Counted from the first letter of the stretch, positions 7,101-13,075 are shown. The stretch: 14,256 nucleotides of DNA from GCA-002282575 sp964519885 (GCA_964519885.1 CAZFLX010000040.1:1-14256); one strand, 5' to 3'. Notes: a model not told the origin generated them from the sequence alone. Numbers and translations are program-made.

Positions 7101-9422
7101 AGCAGCGGCACAGTAACGGTGAATGGCCTGAATACGGGCAGCGTTTTGACCACCACGGGCAGTGGCTCCACCACCGTGGCCAACCCGGACGGCAACCTGA
7201 GCGTGGCCAACAATGGCACGGGCACTGTCACGGTCAACGGACTCAACCCCAATGCCAGCCTGACGGCCAGCGGCAGCGGCCCGACCTTGATCGAAAACCC
7301 TGACGCCAGTCTCATCGTGGCCAACAGCGGCACGGGTACAGTGACTGTCAACGGTCTGAATACGGGCGGGGTGCTGACCACCACCGGCAGCGGCCCCACT
7401 GCCGTGACCAACCCGGACGGCAGCCTCGCCGTGGCCAACAACGGCACGGGCATAGTCACGGTCAACGGACTCAACCCCAACGCCAGCCTGACGGCCAACG
7501 GCACCGGCCCCACCTTGGTCAATGACCCCGAAGGCAATCTCAGCGTCAGCAACAGCGGTAGCGGCACGGTCACCGTGGCGGGGCTGAATGATGGCGCGGT
7601 GCTGAACAGCAACGGCACAGGCCCTGTCCGGGTGACCGACCCGGACGACGATGTCAGCGTGGTGAACAACGGCAGCGGTACGGTTTCGGTCGATGGCATG
7701 AAGGCGGGTGCCGTCCTCAGCAGCAGCGGTACGGGGCCGGTCACCATCAGTAACCCAGAGGGCAATCTGCGTCTTGCCAACACGGGAACGGGCACTGTCA
7801 CGGTCGAAGATCTCAAACCAAGTGCCACATTGACCACCACGGGCACCCAACCCATCCTTGTCGATTTGAGCCACCTGAGCAGCGGCCAGACCATCACCAT
7901 CGACAACGACGGCAGTGGCGTGGTCAACCTCGTGAACGTGCCGGAGGGGGTCATTGTGTTGACCACGGGCAGCAATGGAAGCGGCGGAATCAACTATGCC
8001 CCCACCATCAGCGGCGTTCCGGTAACCGCGCAAGGGGTAACGGTTGGCTCTACGGCGTCGTTAGCCGACTTTACGGTTGCCGACAAAGACACCAGGCAGT
8101 CATTGACGGTGACACTAACGGCTACTAACGGAACCATTGGCGGATTGACCGATGCCGACAGCACGAAGGCAGGCATCCAGCTAAATGGGACGGCTAGCGA
8201 CATTAACACCGCCTTGGTGGCTGCTACCTTTACGGCTGCTGGAGCGAGTAGTGCGAATGTTGCTATCAGCGTGTCTGATGGTATCACCGCCACTACCGCT
8301 AGCTATGGTTTAACGGCAAGTAACCCATCAGCACCCGATCCGGTTCCAACACAGGCACCAACGCCAGCTCCGACTCCGGTTCCAACGCCTGCGCCAACGA
8401 TCGAAACCATCGATGGTACACAAGTTGAGTCGGGCACCGTGGTGAAACCAGATGGTAGCCTAACTGAAAGTGTTACTATTGCACCCGTGTCCGACACGCG
8501 TGTGGAAGATGGTACTACAGCCAATGATGATCTGGCTGATATTGTACTCTTCTGGGGGGAGTCGACACGTACTCAACAAGCCACCACAGTGAGTTTGCCG
8601 ACAGGAGTTGGTTTAACCACTGAGGGTAGTCGAGCGCCTGTTGTCGATCGAACAGCAGCAAGTGCCCTAACCGAGTTGGTTCAATTAATTGAAGACAATA
8701 CAACGGATGCCGACACCACGAAAGTGAAAATGCTGGCAGGAGGTGAAAGCTTCTTAAATGCGCTTTCAACACAGTCGACTGAAACATTGGTTGTCAACAA
8801 AGTTACGCTAACGGTAGCAAATGATTTTGTTAACACCAAGCCCGCTCCCATTTTAATTACCGGAACCTCAACGCCAGTAACCACCACTACAGGCACAACC
8901 GGCGCTCCAGTGGAAGCTTTGGTAATTGACACCCGCTCTTTACCTAAAGGAAGTGTCCTTAATTTACAAAATATCGAGTTTGCGGTGATTGTTGGTGATG
9001 ATGTCCAAGTAACTGGCGGGGAAGGTGCTAACATTGTATTTGCTGGTGCTGGTAGTCAAACTTTGATTTTGGGAGAAGGAGATGACGAGCTGCATGGTGG
9101 CGATGATAACGACATAGTGGGATCTAAAGGTGGTAATGACCAACTTTTTGGTGATGCTGGAGACGATGTGTTATTCGGCGGCACTGGAAATGACGCGCTA
9201 ACGGGTGGTACAGGCATCGATATTGCCCTGTTTAAATACGCCCTGAATGAGTACCAAATTCGCCAAAATAGTGACGGTAGTTGGACCGTCAGTCATAGTA
9301 TTGAAGGCACTGACACGCTAAAAGAAATAGAGTTTGCTGAATTTGCCGATCAGACTATTAGCCTAGCGGGTAACAACCAATGGCTAAATGTGCTCTTCCA
9401 ACAAAACATCAACCTATTCTAA
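1134..9422 (+). CDS. Giant modular RTX adhesin with C-type-lectin-like domain
   Basis: A 2762-residue surface or secreted protein. The ATG at 1134 is preferred because GGAG lies just upstream (1124-1127) and the protein then begins MATSIQNPSN without a signal peptide, as expected for type I secretion. An in-frame TTG at 1050 would add 28 partly hydrophobic residues. Approximate order of modules: N-terminal beta domain 1-115; C-type-lectin-like domain 118-270; cadherin 292-400; further cadherin-like modules to 695; VCBS-like 696-820; dystroglycan-type cadherin-like 820-935; beta module 945-1091; second dystroglycan-type module 1092-1195; two Ig-like modules 1200-1386; VCBS-like 1386-1525; cadherin-like pair 1526-1755; tandem 38-residue repeats about 1776-2266; cadherin-like module 2287-2400; Pro/Thr linker 2400-2423; conserved pre-RTX domain 2424-2646; RTX block 2647-2700; short secretion-type tail ending QQNINLF. 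Many linkers carry the VNDAPV or TNDTP signature of such repeats. The likely role is adhesion or biofilm formation, with calcium binding stiffening the chain. No type I transporter genes are visible here. Codon use changes sharply near base 8000. Confidence 0.93.
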   Translation: MATSIQNPSNTNIIVNEWTNVYNSAPVGGFSGTVRIVVEVGSGTIKLANSSTGVTAITQGYGDLYGGSAKSIAFEGSQTQVNAALLSLQAFNNDANQLANLKISAVKAGSAYNPDNGHYYQAIYSSGGIGWLDAKAAAASAPLKFNGLQGYLATITSAKENEFILNKLPADAWIGATDKDQEGHWKWDTGPEAGQEFWYWDGSKGVTVSSRYHNWNSNEPNNSASHSGSPEGEDYGQFYVSGGSPGKWNDLPGAGAASGKLKYYVVEYGGMGSDAPTEAAASSSSTLTVQARPVITSNDGGATASINYAENGTAAVTIVTATDADSGDTKSYSISGTDVDDFSINSSTGALTFKSSPNYEVPTDSDGNNSYVVTVTVRDGANLTDSQTLTVNVTNANDVPTTTGALPASIAVNEDETVNVDLSAISISDEDPSDTVTIKLAASEGTLAATGADGVTVVGSGSNTLTLTGTPAAVSAYLDTATHIQYTGALNDNGSPAATIAVSYKDSTMSSFLTLGSAIAVNITAVNDAPVIASAGTAATLPGIHEDQSSATNAGATVNSLFAPRFTDVDSGAKMSGIVVVGDASTATQGTWQYSTDSGANWYAIGTVSTTAGLVLSNSTANGSATQLRFAPAQDWNGTPGALTVKLLDNTQASFTSGATQVTLDTTTNPASSAASTNAVNLTTSVAAVNDLPEITSAAGAASLTETADWDSSVTASGALTGTLEASDVEDGTGVTYGIRGGTSNAVAGTVTKAGFFGTLVLNTGTKEWTYVPGNFTAINALNDGQTATDVFEFSITDAAGATARQALTITYTGTNDTPLVKAGANPIPDQKFNGTGSWSYQIPADIFTDADGTNLTYTVQVVDDSGNVIDTITNATGTDANKPSNWLIFNEDSRTLSGEPTATAPLPLNIKITASDGGTNVVTDTFTVTLVQPNSADNPAPGAVTAPTPAATFPGLAIAGDAAYTENAAPKALAPALAIADSDSLTLASATVTISAGKVDGDLLAFNNDNATNFGNILATYNATDGQLMLASASSSATLAQWEAALKAVTFYSSSDNPGTNRTVSWQVNDGANPSDIGTTSIVVTPVNDAPVATKLSDVTHASNALWELDVDGTDNNLFTDAEAETITYSATLADGSDLPSWLSFDATTHTFSGNPPAGLPSLNLKVIGTDASNAEIFTTFTLNLTSPTSGGAAANTTGTVSISGSTTLGAELIAATSDGDGLTGTVTYQWQKSSDGNTWIDIGGERAQGSAFTITQAESKQQLRVQAFYNDAGGFAEAPVSNALTIPALNLKGTVTVNGSPLPGQTLVASLSDGNGIVGVTPTYTWYRGDTSGAQTTVVGGNFSAYTLSNDDGGKFITVRVTYTDNEGTTENVTGSSSQIQLGAEPPKAVNDTGTATEAGGLNNATAGSNASGNVLGNDTDLNTSDTKTVTGLRTGNVEGLGDGAVLVDGAYTLEGTYGTLSITASTGAYTYTVHQDAANVQALTAGQTATDVFNYTVADGTQLSDVGLLTITLTGADDALVVSNLPATFTVTEDVTMAIDFGNSFNLSDPDFPGAATVTLKASKGTLSGASALDVTVSDSGTGALTLVGTLGNISTWLKTIGSLQYTSALNDSGTPGATLTLKSGGITLGTASIHITPVNDAPVISSNGGDAPTPIDYEENGTTAVTTVTATDPDSGDTQTFSISGGDDADLFRINAGTGALTFRNSPNYEVPADADNNNSYIVTVKVADAAGLTDEQTLTINVTDDTSADDPIETGGAGSETITAPADNAKINVTGSGTTTITNPAGNLTIANSGSGTVVVEGLNPGATVNTSGTGATQISDPEGSLTVANSGTGTVTVDGLNTDSVLSTTGSGPTAVTNPDGNLSVANNGTGTVTVGGLNSGASLTANGTGPTQVNDPEGHLTVNNSGSGVVTVDGLNTGSVLTTSGSGPTAVTNPDGNLEVANNGAGTVTVSGLNPGASLTASGTGPTQVNDPEGSLSINNNNSSGTVTVNGLNTGSVLTTTGSGSTTVANPDGNLSVANNGTGTVTVNGLNPNASLTASGSGPTLIENPDASLIVANSGTGTVTVNGLNTGGVLTTTGSGPTAVTNPDGSLAVANNGTGIVTVNGLNPNASLTANGTGPTLVNDPEGNLSVSNSGSGTVTVAGLNDGAVLNSNGTGPVRVTDPDDDVSVVNNGSGTVSVDGMKAGAVLSSSGTGPVTISNPEGNLRLANTGTGTVTVEDLKPSATLTTTGTQPILVDLSHLSSGQTITIDNDGSGVVNLVNVPEGVIVLTTGSNGSGGINYAPTISGVPVTAQGVTVGSTASLADFTVADKDTRQSLTVTLTATNGTIGGLTDADSTKAGIQLNGTASDINTALVAATFTAAGASSANVAISVSDGITATTASYGLTASNPSAPDPVPTQAPTPAPTPVPTPAPTIETIDGTQVESGTVVKPDGSLTESVTIAPVSDTRVEDGTTANDDLADIVLFWGESTRTQQATTVSLPTGVGLTTEGSRAPVVDRTAASALTELVQLIEDNTTDADTTKVKMLAGGESFLNALSTQSTETLVVNKVTLTVANDFVNTKPAPILITGTSTPVTTTTGTTGAPVEALVIDTRSLPKGSVLNLQNIEFAVIVGDDVQVTGGEGANIVFAGAGSQTLILGEGDDELHGGDDNDIVGSKGGNDQLFGDAGDDVLFGGTGNDALTGGTGIDIALFKYALNEYQIRQNSDGSWTVSHSIEGTDTLKEIEFAEFADQTISLAGNNQWLNVLFQQNINLF
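1485..1943 (+). other. C-type-lectin-like domain of the giant adhesin
   Basis: Residues about 118-270 of the adhesin. Landmarks are a WLDAK segment, GYLATITSAKENEFI (the usual first helix region), WIGATD, EGHWKW, FWYWDG, EPNN at residues 219-222 (bases 1788-1799), GEDYGQF, then WND at residues 248-250 and the closing YYVVEYGG. In calcium-dependent C-type lectins EPN and WND contact calcium and sugar, so the site looks intact. The cysteines of animal C-type lectins are absent, as is common in bacterial versions. The domain seems inserted near the end of the first beta module, since a typical repeat ending (STLTVQARPVIT) resumes after it. Ligand unknown; glycans are the first candidate. Confidence 0.82.
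6459..7931 (+). repeat. Tandem 38-residue (114-bp) repeats in A/B pairs
   Basis: Eleven consecutive units beginning GLN (GMK in unit 11) run from 6552 to 7808. Each has 38 codons except unit 5, which has 39. A partial unit precedes (from 6459) and a degenerate one follows (to about 7931). Units 2, 4, 6 and 8 are type A (GLNTGSVLTTTGSGPTAV, then TNPDGNL). Units 3, 5, 7 and 9 are type B (GLNPGASLTASGTGPTQV, then NDPEG). The true recent repeat is therefore a 76-residue, 228-bp pair. Within each unit two halves of about 19 residues share the pattern L-x-V-x-N-x-G-x-G-x-V-x-V, which suggests stacked beta coils. Codon choices are also shared between copies, so the duplications look recent. Confidence 0.9.
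8331..8400 (+). other. Pro/Thr/Ala linker in the giant adhesin
   Basis: Encodes a low-complexity stretch with PTPAPTPVPTPAP, residues 2400-2423 of the adhesin. It separates the beta-module stalk from the C-terminal pre-RTX and RTX part, and lies about 300 bp after the GC-rich portion of the gene ends. Such linkers are flexible or extended hinges. Confidence 0.85.
9072..9233 (+). other. RTX nonapeptide repeats of the giant adhesin
   Basis: Six consecutive nonapeptides, residues 2647-2700, follow the G-G-x-G-x-D-x-U-x pattern, for example GEGDDELHG, KGGNDQLFG, DAGDDVLFG and GTGNDALTG. Two degenerate repeats precede them (GGEGANIVF and AGAGSQTLIL, from about 9015). They form a calcium-binding parallel beta roll in secreted RTX proteins and mark the substrate class of type I secretion. 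The following 62 residues (SDGSWTVSHSIEGTDTL, then EIEFAEFADQ) match the usual C-terminal tail of such proteins, where the secretion signal lies. Confidence 0.93.
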
Positions 9423-9444
9423 GAATAAAAAGGACAGAACAACT

Positions 9445-10461
9445 ATGATGATTCAACATTCATTAGCGCAACTGAGTTTAGTGACAGCCATCAGCCTCAT
9501 CCTGAGTGGATGTGGCGGCGGTGGTGGCGGTGGTGGAACAACCCCCACACCAGAAAACCCAGTTACCCCTAGTCCAACTTATGGTAGCTTGGCTTTAACC
9601 ACTGATAACTTCGACGACTACAGCCTGTTGTTTAACCGTAGCCTATACAACGAAGTGAATAGCATTCGTAACAGCTACCATAATCCAACAGCCAGTATGT
9701 TGAGATTAACGCAAAGTCTCTGGCTCAATCCTAGTATTGCCACTAGCCTAAAAACAAGCTTTATCGATACCTTACCTGCTGGTGCCGGCACGCATAACTG
9801 CACTACAGGTAGCATGACGCGCACCCTAACTGACAGCAATAGTGATGGTGTTATTAACCAAGCCGGTGAAAGCGAGCAACTCAGCTTTAACAACTGCAGC
9901 AATGGCACCCTTACGGCCAATGGCTCACTGGCTTACAGCTTAACCGCAGTCACAACCACAACGCTCACCGCCAACTTAACCTATAACAACCTAACTTCCG
10001 TGCAAAATGGCGTGACACAAAGTTACCAAGGCAGTAAAAGTCTAGCTATAGATACAGGTTCCGGTCTGTTCGTGACCACCCAAGCCTCAAGTGATGTGGT
10101 TAGTCGTACGCAAAACAATAGCGACATCAATCAAACCACGCAAAAAGCAGGCTACCAAAGTCAATATATTGAAAGTGGCACCGACTGGCAAGTGAGCCTT
10201 GCTGGAAACATGGAAATACTGGTAAATAATGACAAAGCCAACCTAATCCTGGGCACAGCAACGCCACTCACCGGCTCAATGACAGCTAGCACCTATGCAG
10301 CCACACGCACGGGAGAATACAGCACCAGCTGGAACAAGCAAGCATTAAAGACCAACAGCAACGCCGACGGCTTACTCACCATGAGTGCCGACTTAGATGG
10401 CAATGGCAGCTATGAAGTCAGCTACCAACAAGCTTGGGATAGGTTAACCATACCTGAGTAA
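9445..10461 (+). CDS. Poly-Gly lipoprotein of unknown function
   Basis: A 338-residue predicted lipoprotein starting 22 bases after the adhesin stop, so probably cotranscribed. AAGGA at 9430-9434 supports the ATG at 9445; a second ATG at 9448 is also possible. The signal peptide ends in the lipobox LSGC with C23 as the lipidated residue, followed by a run of eight glycines and a Thr/Pro-rich spacer, as in many outer-membrane lipoproteins. The mature part is rich in Asn, Thr and Ser and looks beta-stranded. Two cysteines (C119 and C151) bracket an acidic loop, DSNSDGVINQAGE, beginning at D130. It resembles an EF-hand-like calcium loop, although the final Glu is one position late. A second acidic turn, DLDGNGSYE, lies near the C terminus. 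I do not recognise a named family. A role in anchoring or assisting the adhesin is inference from position only. Confidence 0.88.
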   Translation: MMIQHSLAQLSLVTAISLILSGCGGGGGGGGTTPTPENPVTPSPTYGSLALTTDNFDDYSLLFNRSLYNEVNSIRNSYHNPTASMLRLTQSLWLNPSIATSLKTSFIDTLPAGAGTHNCTTGSMTRTLTDSNSDGVINQAGESEQLSFNNCSNGTLTANGSLAYSLTAVTTTTLTANLTYNNLTSVQNGVTQSYQGSKSLAIDTGSGLFVTTQASSDVVSRTQNNSDINQTTQKAGYQSQYIESGTDWQVSLAGNMEILVNNDKANLILGTATPLTGSMTASTYAATRTGEYSTSWNKQALKTNSNADGLLTMSADLDGNGSYEVSYQQAWDRLTIPE

Positions 10462-10503
10462 TATCAGGGATAAGCTGTAATAGCCCATTAATGAGGTCTA
10501 ATA

Positions 10504-10578
10504 GTGAATGACGAATTTATCGTAAAGCCAGAGTTACAGTCGCAAGCTATTGACTCCGATTCAGCTATTGTGTTCTGA
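10504..10578 (+). CDS. Possible 24-residue peptide
   Basis: GTG at 10504 opens 25 codons ending in TGA (10576-10578): VNDEFIVKPELQSQAIDSDS, then AIVF. GAGG at 10493-10496 is spaced seven bases from the GTG, which is why it is listed. It lies alone in the 156-bp gap between the lipoprotein and the flaG region. It matches nothing I know and may be a decayed gene remnant or chance; GTG starts and short ORFs are common by accident. Confidence 0.2.
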   Translation: MNDEFIVKPELQSQAIDSDSAIVF

Positions 10579-10617
10579 CTTTATTCGTTCTAGATTCAAG
10601 CAATTAGGGTGGTGATT

Positions 10618-10749
10618 ATGCAAGGCATAACTGCAAATTTATCAGGTGTTTTTGAACTACGAAAAATATCGCGACAAGCGCAGATTTTGGTAAAACGGCT
10701 ATCGATCCAAGATTATTGCAACCAGATTCACTTGACGTTGGTAAATTAA
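10618..10749 (+). CDS. Short ORF, probable displaced 5' end of the flaG-like gene
   Basis: ATG at 10618 has a reasonable Shine-Dalgarno (AGGG, 10606-10609) and opens 43 codons beginning MQGITANLSGVFELRK, in a different frame from the FlaG domain that follows. The flaG frame is open from 10656 but has no ATG with a good ribosome site. Adding one A to the A5 run at 10662-10666 would fuse this start directly to the flaG frame (VFELRKNIATSADFGK). The simplest reading is a single-base deletion in a homopolymer, real or a sequencing error. A separate small peptide is less likely. Confidence 0.45.
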   Translation: MQGITANLSGVFELRKISRQAQILVKRLSIQDYCNQIHLTLVN

Positions 10750-11057
10750 GCTCTAATGATAGTGAACAACCTAACTTATCCCAGAAGTTAAACTCGGAGC
10801 AACTCAATGACATGCTAGACAAGGCTAATCGCCAGATGGAGCTTAGGAAAAGTGATCTGCGTTTTATAGCTGAAGAAAGTTCTGGAAAAATGGTGGTAGC
10901 TATTTATGACGCCTCAACAGAGGAATTGATTCGTCAAATTCCCAATGAGCAAGCACTTACCATAGCGCAAAAGATTAATGAGTTTGTGGAAAGGTCCAGT
11001 ATAGACCCCAGCGAGTCAGCATCTTCTGTTTGCATGATATTAAATAGTAAAGCCTAA
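10716..11057 (+). CDS. flaG: FlaG-family flagellar protein (5' end disrupted)
   Basis: The 113-residue frame from the TTG at 10716 carries a complete FlaG-type core: SDLRFIAEESSGKMVVAIYD, then TEELIRQIPNEQALTIAQKI. It compares with the family pattern of a basic residue, L-x-F, V-x-V-x-D-x-x-T-x-E-x-I-R-x-I-P. FlaG proteins are small, usually sit near flagellin and fliD genes, and affect filament length. No other flagellar gene is in the window, so this copy is an orphan. The TTG has no Shine-Dalgarno. The natural start is probably the ATG at 10618 in another frame, joined by a one-base change near 10662-10666. If the shift is real, the gene is inactive or poorly expressed. The C-terminal extension after the core (RSSIDPSESAS and onward) is unusual for the family. 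Family assignment is fairly sure; function here is not. Confidence 0.72.
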   Translation: MQPDSLDVGKLSSNDSEQPNLSQKLNSEQLNDMLDKANRQMELRKSDLRFIAEESSGKMVVAIYDASTEELIRQIPNEQALTIAQKINEFVERSSIDPSESASSVCMILNSKA

Positions 11058-11062
11058 TTAAT

Positions 11063-11082
11063 GAAAGCTCTGTTGAGCTTTC
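11063..11082 (+). terminator. Hairpin after the flaG-like gene
   Basis: GAAAGCTC-TGTT-GAGCTTTC is a perfect 8-bp stem with a 4-base loop, six bases after the flaG-like stop. No T-run follows directly, so rho-independent termination is uncertain. A second small hairpin (AAAAAG, loop, CTTTTT; 11102-11118) lies just beyond. The rest of the gap to 11266 shows no clear gene. Confidence 0.5.
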
Positions 11083-11266
11083 GAAAAGCATACCATCTTA
11101 AAAAAGGGAATCTTTTTGTTGAGCTTGTAATCTGCAGGTGTCATTCGATCCAAACTTAATCATTATGGACAGTAATTGTGCTAGTATGACTAATTACAGC
11201 CTGCATAAAACGACCGAACTTACTGTTTATATTCAGGATTTGTCATATTATAGAGGAGAAATCGCG

Positions 11267-12928
11267 ATGAACCTAAAAAAAATTAATAAAAAAATATGCA
11301 TTGCGATTTTAGCTGTTATTTCATTAACTGCGTGTAATAACAGTGATAATCAATCAAGTACGAGCAATTCAAATACGCTTACGTATAGTTATGGTTTTTT
11401 ACCTAACCCCGATGGTTTTAGTTACGCAAATGGTGAACAGGTAAATGTTGAAGATATAACTGTTAACACGCTGGTCGATTGGTATGGCATAGAAAACATC
11501 TGTTATAATAAACAAAAAGAGAACTGTTTGCTGACTGCGTTTGCCCAACTTAAGCAAGTTCAACAAGCGAGAAATCAAATGGGTGGCCAATGTTATGGTA
11601 TGGCCATCGCTGCAGCACAGTTTTATCATCAGTCCATATATGGATTACCAGTTTTTGAAGGGAAAAGCCGTCCCGCAGATTTTAATCCTGATGCTAGAAG
11701 CACCTTCGAGCTTACCAGAAATGACACGAGAGAGTTAATTGCAGCTAAGTTTACAAATCAGGGTACTGTTCAGGTTCAGCAGCGAATTGCTGCATGTAAG
11801 CAAAGCAATGTACTCACAGAATATGCTCGAGTTCGCGATGCATTCGGTACTAATGACCCTATTGCTGCGATAGGAATAGATGATCGATCTGATATGGGCG
11901 GGCATGCTGTAACACCTTATAAATTGGAGCAGCTTGGCGACATTGGCAATATTTATGTTTATGACAATAATTTCCCGAATGAAAATGACGCCAAAATTGA
12001 AGTCAACCTCAAAACAGGTTCATGGAAGTATGCGTTAGGACAAACCGATCCTTATTCTCAAAATAATCTAAACTTTAGTGGCGAGGGTAAGATTAATGCT
12101 TTCTGCCCAGTTCCTTTGAGTTTAACGCGTTATCAGCAACTCCCCGATATAGCGAATGGGTACTTAGAGTTGACGTTAAATGGCGGCGCAAAATTTGTCC
12201 GTGCAGTGCTTAAAGATGATCAAGACAGAATGATCGGATACGACTTCGATACCCAGCAGAATGTGAGTCAAATTCCGGATGTGATAACGCGGGTTCAAAT
12301 GGAGTCTATGCCACCCATATATCAGGTTCCTGTAAGAAATAATTTGAACAATACACCCAGCATTAGCTCAAGACAAGAGCTAGAAAAATATTTTAATGAA
12401 TTGTCTTATGTGGCTGTGGGTGCCTTACCTCAGCAGTCTAGTGCTACCTTAGTTGATTTATCAACCGAGACAAAAACAGATGCTTTTCGCAGTGGATTGA
12501 TGTTCAAACAAATTAAGATTGGTATGAACGATATTGATCAGTTTGCTTTCCATCCTGGCGGTCGCTTTTTTTATTACGAACGTGATGCCGATGCTGATTC
12601 ACAACCACCTTACATCATCGTGCACTTTGATGATTTCCAGACTAAAAATGGCGCACGTCATCGCTTTCAGTTTGATAATAGCTTGCCGGTAGGCGTCGCA
12701 GTGGCGATATTTGTGAATAGATTTGATCAACTAACCGTGATGTTCATCGATGAGCGAGCAGATCAAACTCTTCCAATTGAGTCGTCGAGCATTAATTACT
12801 CTGTTAATTCTTATTTTGTGAATGAGCAAGTTTCAGAGACTAGGGATTTCTCTATGAACCAAAATGTTAATAGCTTGAAGTGGCTGGATCTGCAATCCCA
12901 GTCAACTCTTTTGGATTTACCCTTATAA
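11267..12928 (+). CDS. Lipoprotein with papain-like/transglutaminase-like Cys-His-Asp signature
   Basis: A 553-residue predicted lipoprotein. The ATG at 11267 is chosen because AGAGGAGA (11252-11259) precedes it and a signal peptide begins at once (MNLKKINKKICIAILAVI), ending in lipobox LTAC with C23. A longer frame from 11138 lacks these signs. About residues 105-240 carry a cysteine-peptidase-like signature: C109 in MGGQCYGMAIAAAQFYHQ at a helix start, H213 in DMGGHAVTPYKLE, and D233 in YVYDNNFP. The order Cys, His, Asp/Asn is that of papain-like and transglutaminase-like folds, which hydrolyse or transfer acyl groups at a Cys. The remaining 300 residues are an unrecognised, beta-rich C-terminal region that includes HPGGRFFYYERDADADS. 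It sits in the same direction as the genes upstream but 209 bp away, probably with its own promoter. The substrate is unknown, and catalytic activity is inference from the motif alone. Confidence 0.87.
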   Translation: MNLKKINKKICIAILAVISLTACNNSDNQSSTSNSNTLTYSYGFLPNPDGFSYANGEQVNVEDITVNTLVDWYGIENICYNKQKENCLLTAFAQLKQVQQARNQMGGQCYGMAIAAAQFYHQSIYGLPVFEGKSRPADFNPDARSTFELTRNDTRELIAAKFTNQGTVQVQQRIAACKQSNVLTEYARVRDAFGTNDPIAAIGIDDRSDMGGHAVTPYKLEQLGDIGNIYVYDNNFPNENDAKIEVNLKTGSWKYALGQTDPYSQNNLNFSGEGKINAFCPVPLSLTRYQQLPDIANGYLELTLNGGAKFVRAVLKDDQDRMIGYDFDTQQNVSQIPDVITRVQMESMPPIYQVPVRNNLNNTPSISSRQELEKYFNELSYVAVGALPQQSSATLVDLSTETKTDAFRSGLMFKQIKIGMNDIDQFAFHPGGRFFYYERDADADSQPPYIIVHFDDFQTKNGARHRFQFDNSLPVGVAVAIFVNRFDQLTVMFIDERADQTLPIESSSINYSVNSYFVNEQVSETRDFSMNQNVNSLKWLDLQSQSTLLDLPL

Positions 12929-12952
12929 TTTGAACTTTAAGCATGGTGAATT

Positions 12953-12970
12953 AGGCGTATTATTACGCCT
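12953..12970 (+). terminator. Hairpin after the Cys-His-Asp lipoprotein gene
   Basis: AGGCGTA-TTAT-TACGCCT forms a perfect 7-bp stem with a tetraloop, 24 bases after the stop at 12928. Only a short T-containing tail follows (TACTC), so it may be a weak or bidirectional terminator. A weaker stem, GACAA-ATTAA-TTGTC, lies at 12981-12995. The rest of 12929-13075 shows no gene. Confidence 0.5.
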
Positions 12971-13075
12971 TACTCAACCGGACAAATTAATTGTCGTCAG
13001 AAAGGATAAGATAACTGTCACCTAACAAAATTGAGCAAACTCGCTTTATGTTTAATGATTGGATTGTTAGTATGA

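Noticed and set aside
6459..7931. CRISPR-like regular repeat array
   Set aside because: The repeats are coding, in frame, contiguous without unique spacers, and 114 bp long.
6305..8033. Long minus-strand open frames opposite the repeat array (over 500 codons each)
   Set aside because: They mirror the repetitive GC-rich plus-strand codons, show no domain sense, and the plus-strand frame has clear family motifs.
10523..10549. Flagellar sigma-28-like promoter ahead of flaG (TAAAGCCA, 11 bp, GCAAGCTA)
   Set aside because: The -35 half is fair but the -10 half matches only about 3 of 8 consensus bases.
11138..11266. Upstream extension of the Cys-His-Asp lipoprotein frame
   Set aside because: It would bury the signal peptide and lipobox; the ATG at 11267 has a strong ribosome site and a proper lipoprotein leader.
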